Assembly (NCBI GenBank): GCA_002371315.1
Contig: DFHL01000068.1
Location: forward strand, 42,353-50,206
Direction of reading: 5' to 3'
Origin: Bacteroidales bacterium UBA3724
GTDB lineage: Bacteria; Bacteroidota; Bacteroidia; Bacteroidales; P3
Length of the DNA: 7,854 nucleotides
Shown here: in pieces, positions 6,857-7,854 of the stretch
Layout of the letters: each line of letters begins with the position of its first letter
How positions within the stretch are numbered: the stretch's first letter is position 1
Translations under genes and position numbers: made by a program
The notes under the pieces: model-generated
The model's database searches: none
What the model was told of the DNA's origin: nothing
Seen by the model: only the letters and a program-made list of their open reading frames with translations

Positions 6857-7157
6857 TCATTGATAGAATTGACAGTTAAGCGGGCTCGCGCATTTTTACA
6901 CAACGAAGAAAGTGGAGCCATCCATTATGTCTCTATCTTCTCGTGTAAGGGTCTCGACTTCCCCGCAAAGTGAATATAAAGGTCACTGAATTGCTCCACA
7001 AATGGACGTATATTGGGACAATATAATCCAATGGAGCATCTCGGAACTCCTTTATTCCTAACATCACAGATACTGCGTAAATTGTCGAGATTTACACGAT
7101 CGGAATAAGGCGAAAATGCGCTTTCTTTCGGCAAACCTTCCTTGCGGTTTGCGAATG

Positions 7158-7188
7158 CAAAAATACGACTTTTTCTGATACTGGCAAA
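7158..7188 (-). promoter_or_regulatory. Leftward Bacteroidetes-type promoter, probably for the lipoprotein unit
   Basis: On the minus strand, TTTG (7188-7185), a 19-base spacer and TATTTTTG (7165-7158) match the TTTG / TAnnTTTG consensus. Transcription would start near 7154, immediately before the hairpin at 7152-7131, and read toward the lipoprotein gene at 6856. No equally good promoter is seen between 6857 and 7150. Confidence 0.6.
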
Positions 7189-7193
7189 AAAAA

Positions 7194-7225
7194 TTTGCGG
7201 GGATAAAAATTTATTCCTATTTTTG
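7194..7225 (+). promoter_or_regulatory. Bacteroidetes-type promoter for ettA
   Basis: TTTG (7194-7197), a 20-base spacer and TATTTTTG (7218-7225) fit the consensus exactly. The predicted start near 7229 gives a leader of about 39 nt. The leader is very A-rich and lacks a Shine-Dalgarno, as is usual in Bacteroidetes. The -33 box lies only five bases from that of the leftward promoter, so the two could compete for polymerase. Confidence 0.75.
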
Positions 7226-7267
7226 CAAAAATGATATTCAAATAAAAAACAAGAAAAACAACATATT

Positions 7268-7854
7268 ATGGCAGACGACAAAAAGATTATCTTCTCGATG
7301 GTCGGCGTGGGCAAGCTGATTCCGCCCAGCCGCCAGATATTGAAAGACATTTATTTAAGCTTCTTCTACGGAGCCAAAATCGGCATCATCGGCCTCAACG
7401 GCAGCGGCAAGTCAAGCCTGCTGAAAATCATCGCCGGCGTGGACAAGGACTATCAGGGCGAGGTGGTCTTCTCGCCCGGCTACAGCGTCGGCTACCTCGA
7501 GCAGGAGCCCAAGCTGGACGACACCAAGACCGTCAAGGAGGTGGTGCAGGAAGCCGTGCAGGACGTGGTCGACTGGCTGAAGGAATACGAAGAGGTCAAC
7601 AACGCCTTCGCCGAGCCCGACGCCGACTTCGACAAGCTGTGCGAACGGCAGGGCGAGCTGACCGAACTGCTTGAGCAGCACGACGCCTGGAACCTCGACA
7701 GCCGCCTGGAGCGCGCTATGGACGCCCTGCGCTGCCCCGACGAGGACCAGCTGGTGAAGAACCTCAGCGGTGGCGAGCGCCGCCGCGTGGCATTGTGCCG
7801 CCTGCTGTTGCAAGAGCCTGACATCCTGCTGCTCGACGAGCCCACCAACCACCT
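7268..7854 (+). CDS. ettA: EttA-type ABC-F energy-dependent translational throttle protein (3' end beyond window)
   Basis: EttA is a soluble ABC-F ATPase that binds the ribosomal E site and gates the first elongation steps according to ADP/ATP level. The 195 complete codons in the window cover the first ATPase domain. They show VGKLIPPSRQILKDIYLSFF near the start, Walker A GLNGSGKS (42-49), Q-loop Q79 in GYLEQEP, the arm region with NAFAEPDADFDKL (112-124), the signature LSGGE (166-170) with RRRVALCRLLL, and Walker B ILLLDEP (186-192) running into TNH at the window edge. From memory this is very close to E. coli EttA, including the 'DPDADFDKL' arm and 'ERRRVALCRLLL', which separates it from Uup and from the resistance-type ABC-F proteins. 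Full-length EttA is about 555 residues, so roughly 65% is missing at the right edge. The start ATG follows a clear promoter and an A-rich leader. Codons are strongly G/C-ending, unlike the adjacent lipoprotein gene. Confidence 0.95.
   Translation, partial: MADDKKIIFSMVGVGKLIPPSRQILKDIYLSFFYGAKIGIIGLNGSGKSSLLKIIAGVDKDYQGEVVFSPGYSVGYLEQEPKLDDTKTVKEVVQEAVQDVVDWLKEYEEVNNAFAEPDADFDKLCERQGELTELLEQHDAWNLDSRLERAMDALRCPDEDQLVKNLSGGERRRVALCRLLLQEPDILLLDEPTNH

Larger units (their letters stand above)
6857..7267. other. Intergenic region with divergent promoters and a possible long leader or Met-less frame
   Basis: The right part holds two diverging sigma-ABfr-type promoters (listed separately). On the minus strand, just past the predicted start of the leftward transcript, GCAAACC and GGTTTGC form a 7-bp hairpin (7131-7137 with 7146-7152, 8-nt loop). 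From there to the lipoprotein ATG lie about 300 nt. This stretch keeps one minus-strand frame open down to a stop at 6925-6927. It encodes a protein-like stretch (for example RSICDVRNKGVPRCSIGLY) but has no ATG after the promoter. The only in-frame ATG (7350) lies antisense inside ettA. A second minus-strand frame of 43 codons begins with ATG near 7064. Neither is recognised. The region may be a 5' leader, a decayed gene or a dispersed repeat. Confidence 0.5.

Noticed and set aside
6925..7350. Full 141-codon minus-strand frame starting at 7350
   Set aside because: Its start lies antisense within ettA and it crosses two promoters. Only the part left of 7160 deserves attention, and it is treated as a finding.
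7412..7852. Minus-strand frames antisense to ettA
   Set aside because: They are reverse-strand shadows of a gene with all ABC-F motifs intact, and they have no domain of their own.

Overview
This window looks like chromosomal DNA from a member of the Bacteroidales; family and genus cannot be fixed from the sequence. The reasons are as follows. Several genes are preceded by the Bacteroidetes sigma-ABfr promoter pattern (TTTG, a 19-20 base spacer, then TAnnTTTG) and have no Shine-Dalgarno sequence. There is a BspA-type leucine-rich-repeat protein and a fimbrillin-like lipoprotein with a GLUG/beta-helix tail. A small-protein family with an N-terminal 'Y-aP-vv-f-vE-GF-aS' pattern is also present.

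Layout, left to right. Bases 1-359 hold no convincing gene but contain a pair of 30-bp direct repeats and several hairpins. From 2108 down to 360 (minus strand) lies a membrane Ser/Thr kinase whose outer half is a BspA-like LRR domain. Back to back with it, 2216-2797 (plus strand) encodes an uncharacterised protein with an N-terminal HTH-like region. Next comes recJ (2966-4798, plus strand), closed by a strong hairpin terminator. Facing recJ on the minus strand is a two-gene unit: a fimbrillin-like/beta-helix surface lipoprotein (6856-5069) followed 18 bases later by a 61-residue protein (5050-4865). A 411-bp intergenic region (6857-7267) carries two diverging promoters. The window ends inside ettA (7268 to the edge, plus strand), an ABC-F translation factor.

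How the parts relate. recJ and ettA are conserved housekeeping genes with G/C-rich codons. The lipoprotein/small-protein unit between them is visibly A/T-richer and reads the other way, which suggests an exchangeable surface-structure cassette inserted between housekeeping genes. The LRR-kinase and the HTH-like gene share a 107-bp divergent promoter region. A plausible but unproven reading is that the LRR part senses an envelope signal, the kinase relays it inward, and the neighbour is a partner or regulator.

The most interesting points are the apparently leaderless start of the kinase with a degenerate glycine-rich loop, the lipoprotein plus Trp-rich small-protein pair, the 300-nt transcribed leader or Met-less reading frame implied by the minus-strand promoter at 7158-7188, and the repeat/hairpin block at 213-308. 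No tRNA, rRNA, CRISPR array or transposase was seen.
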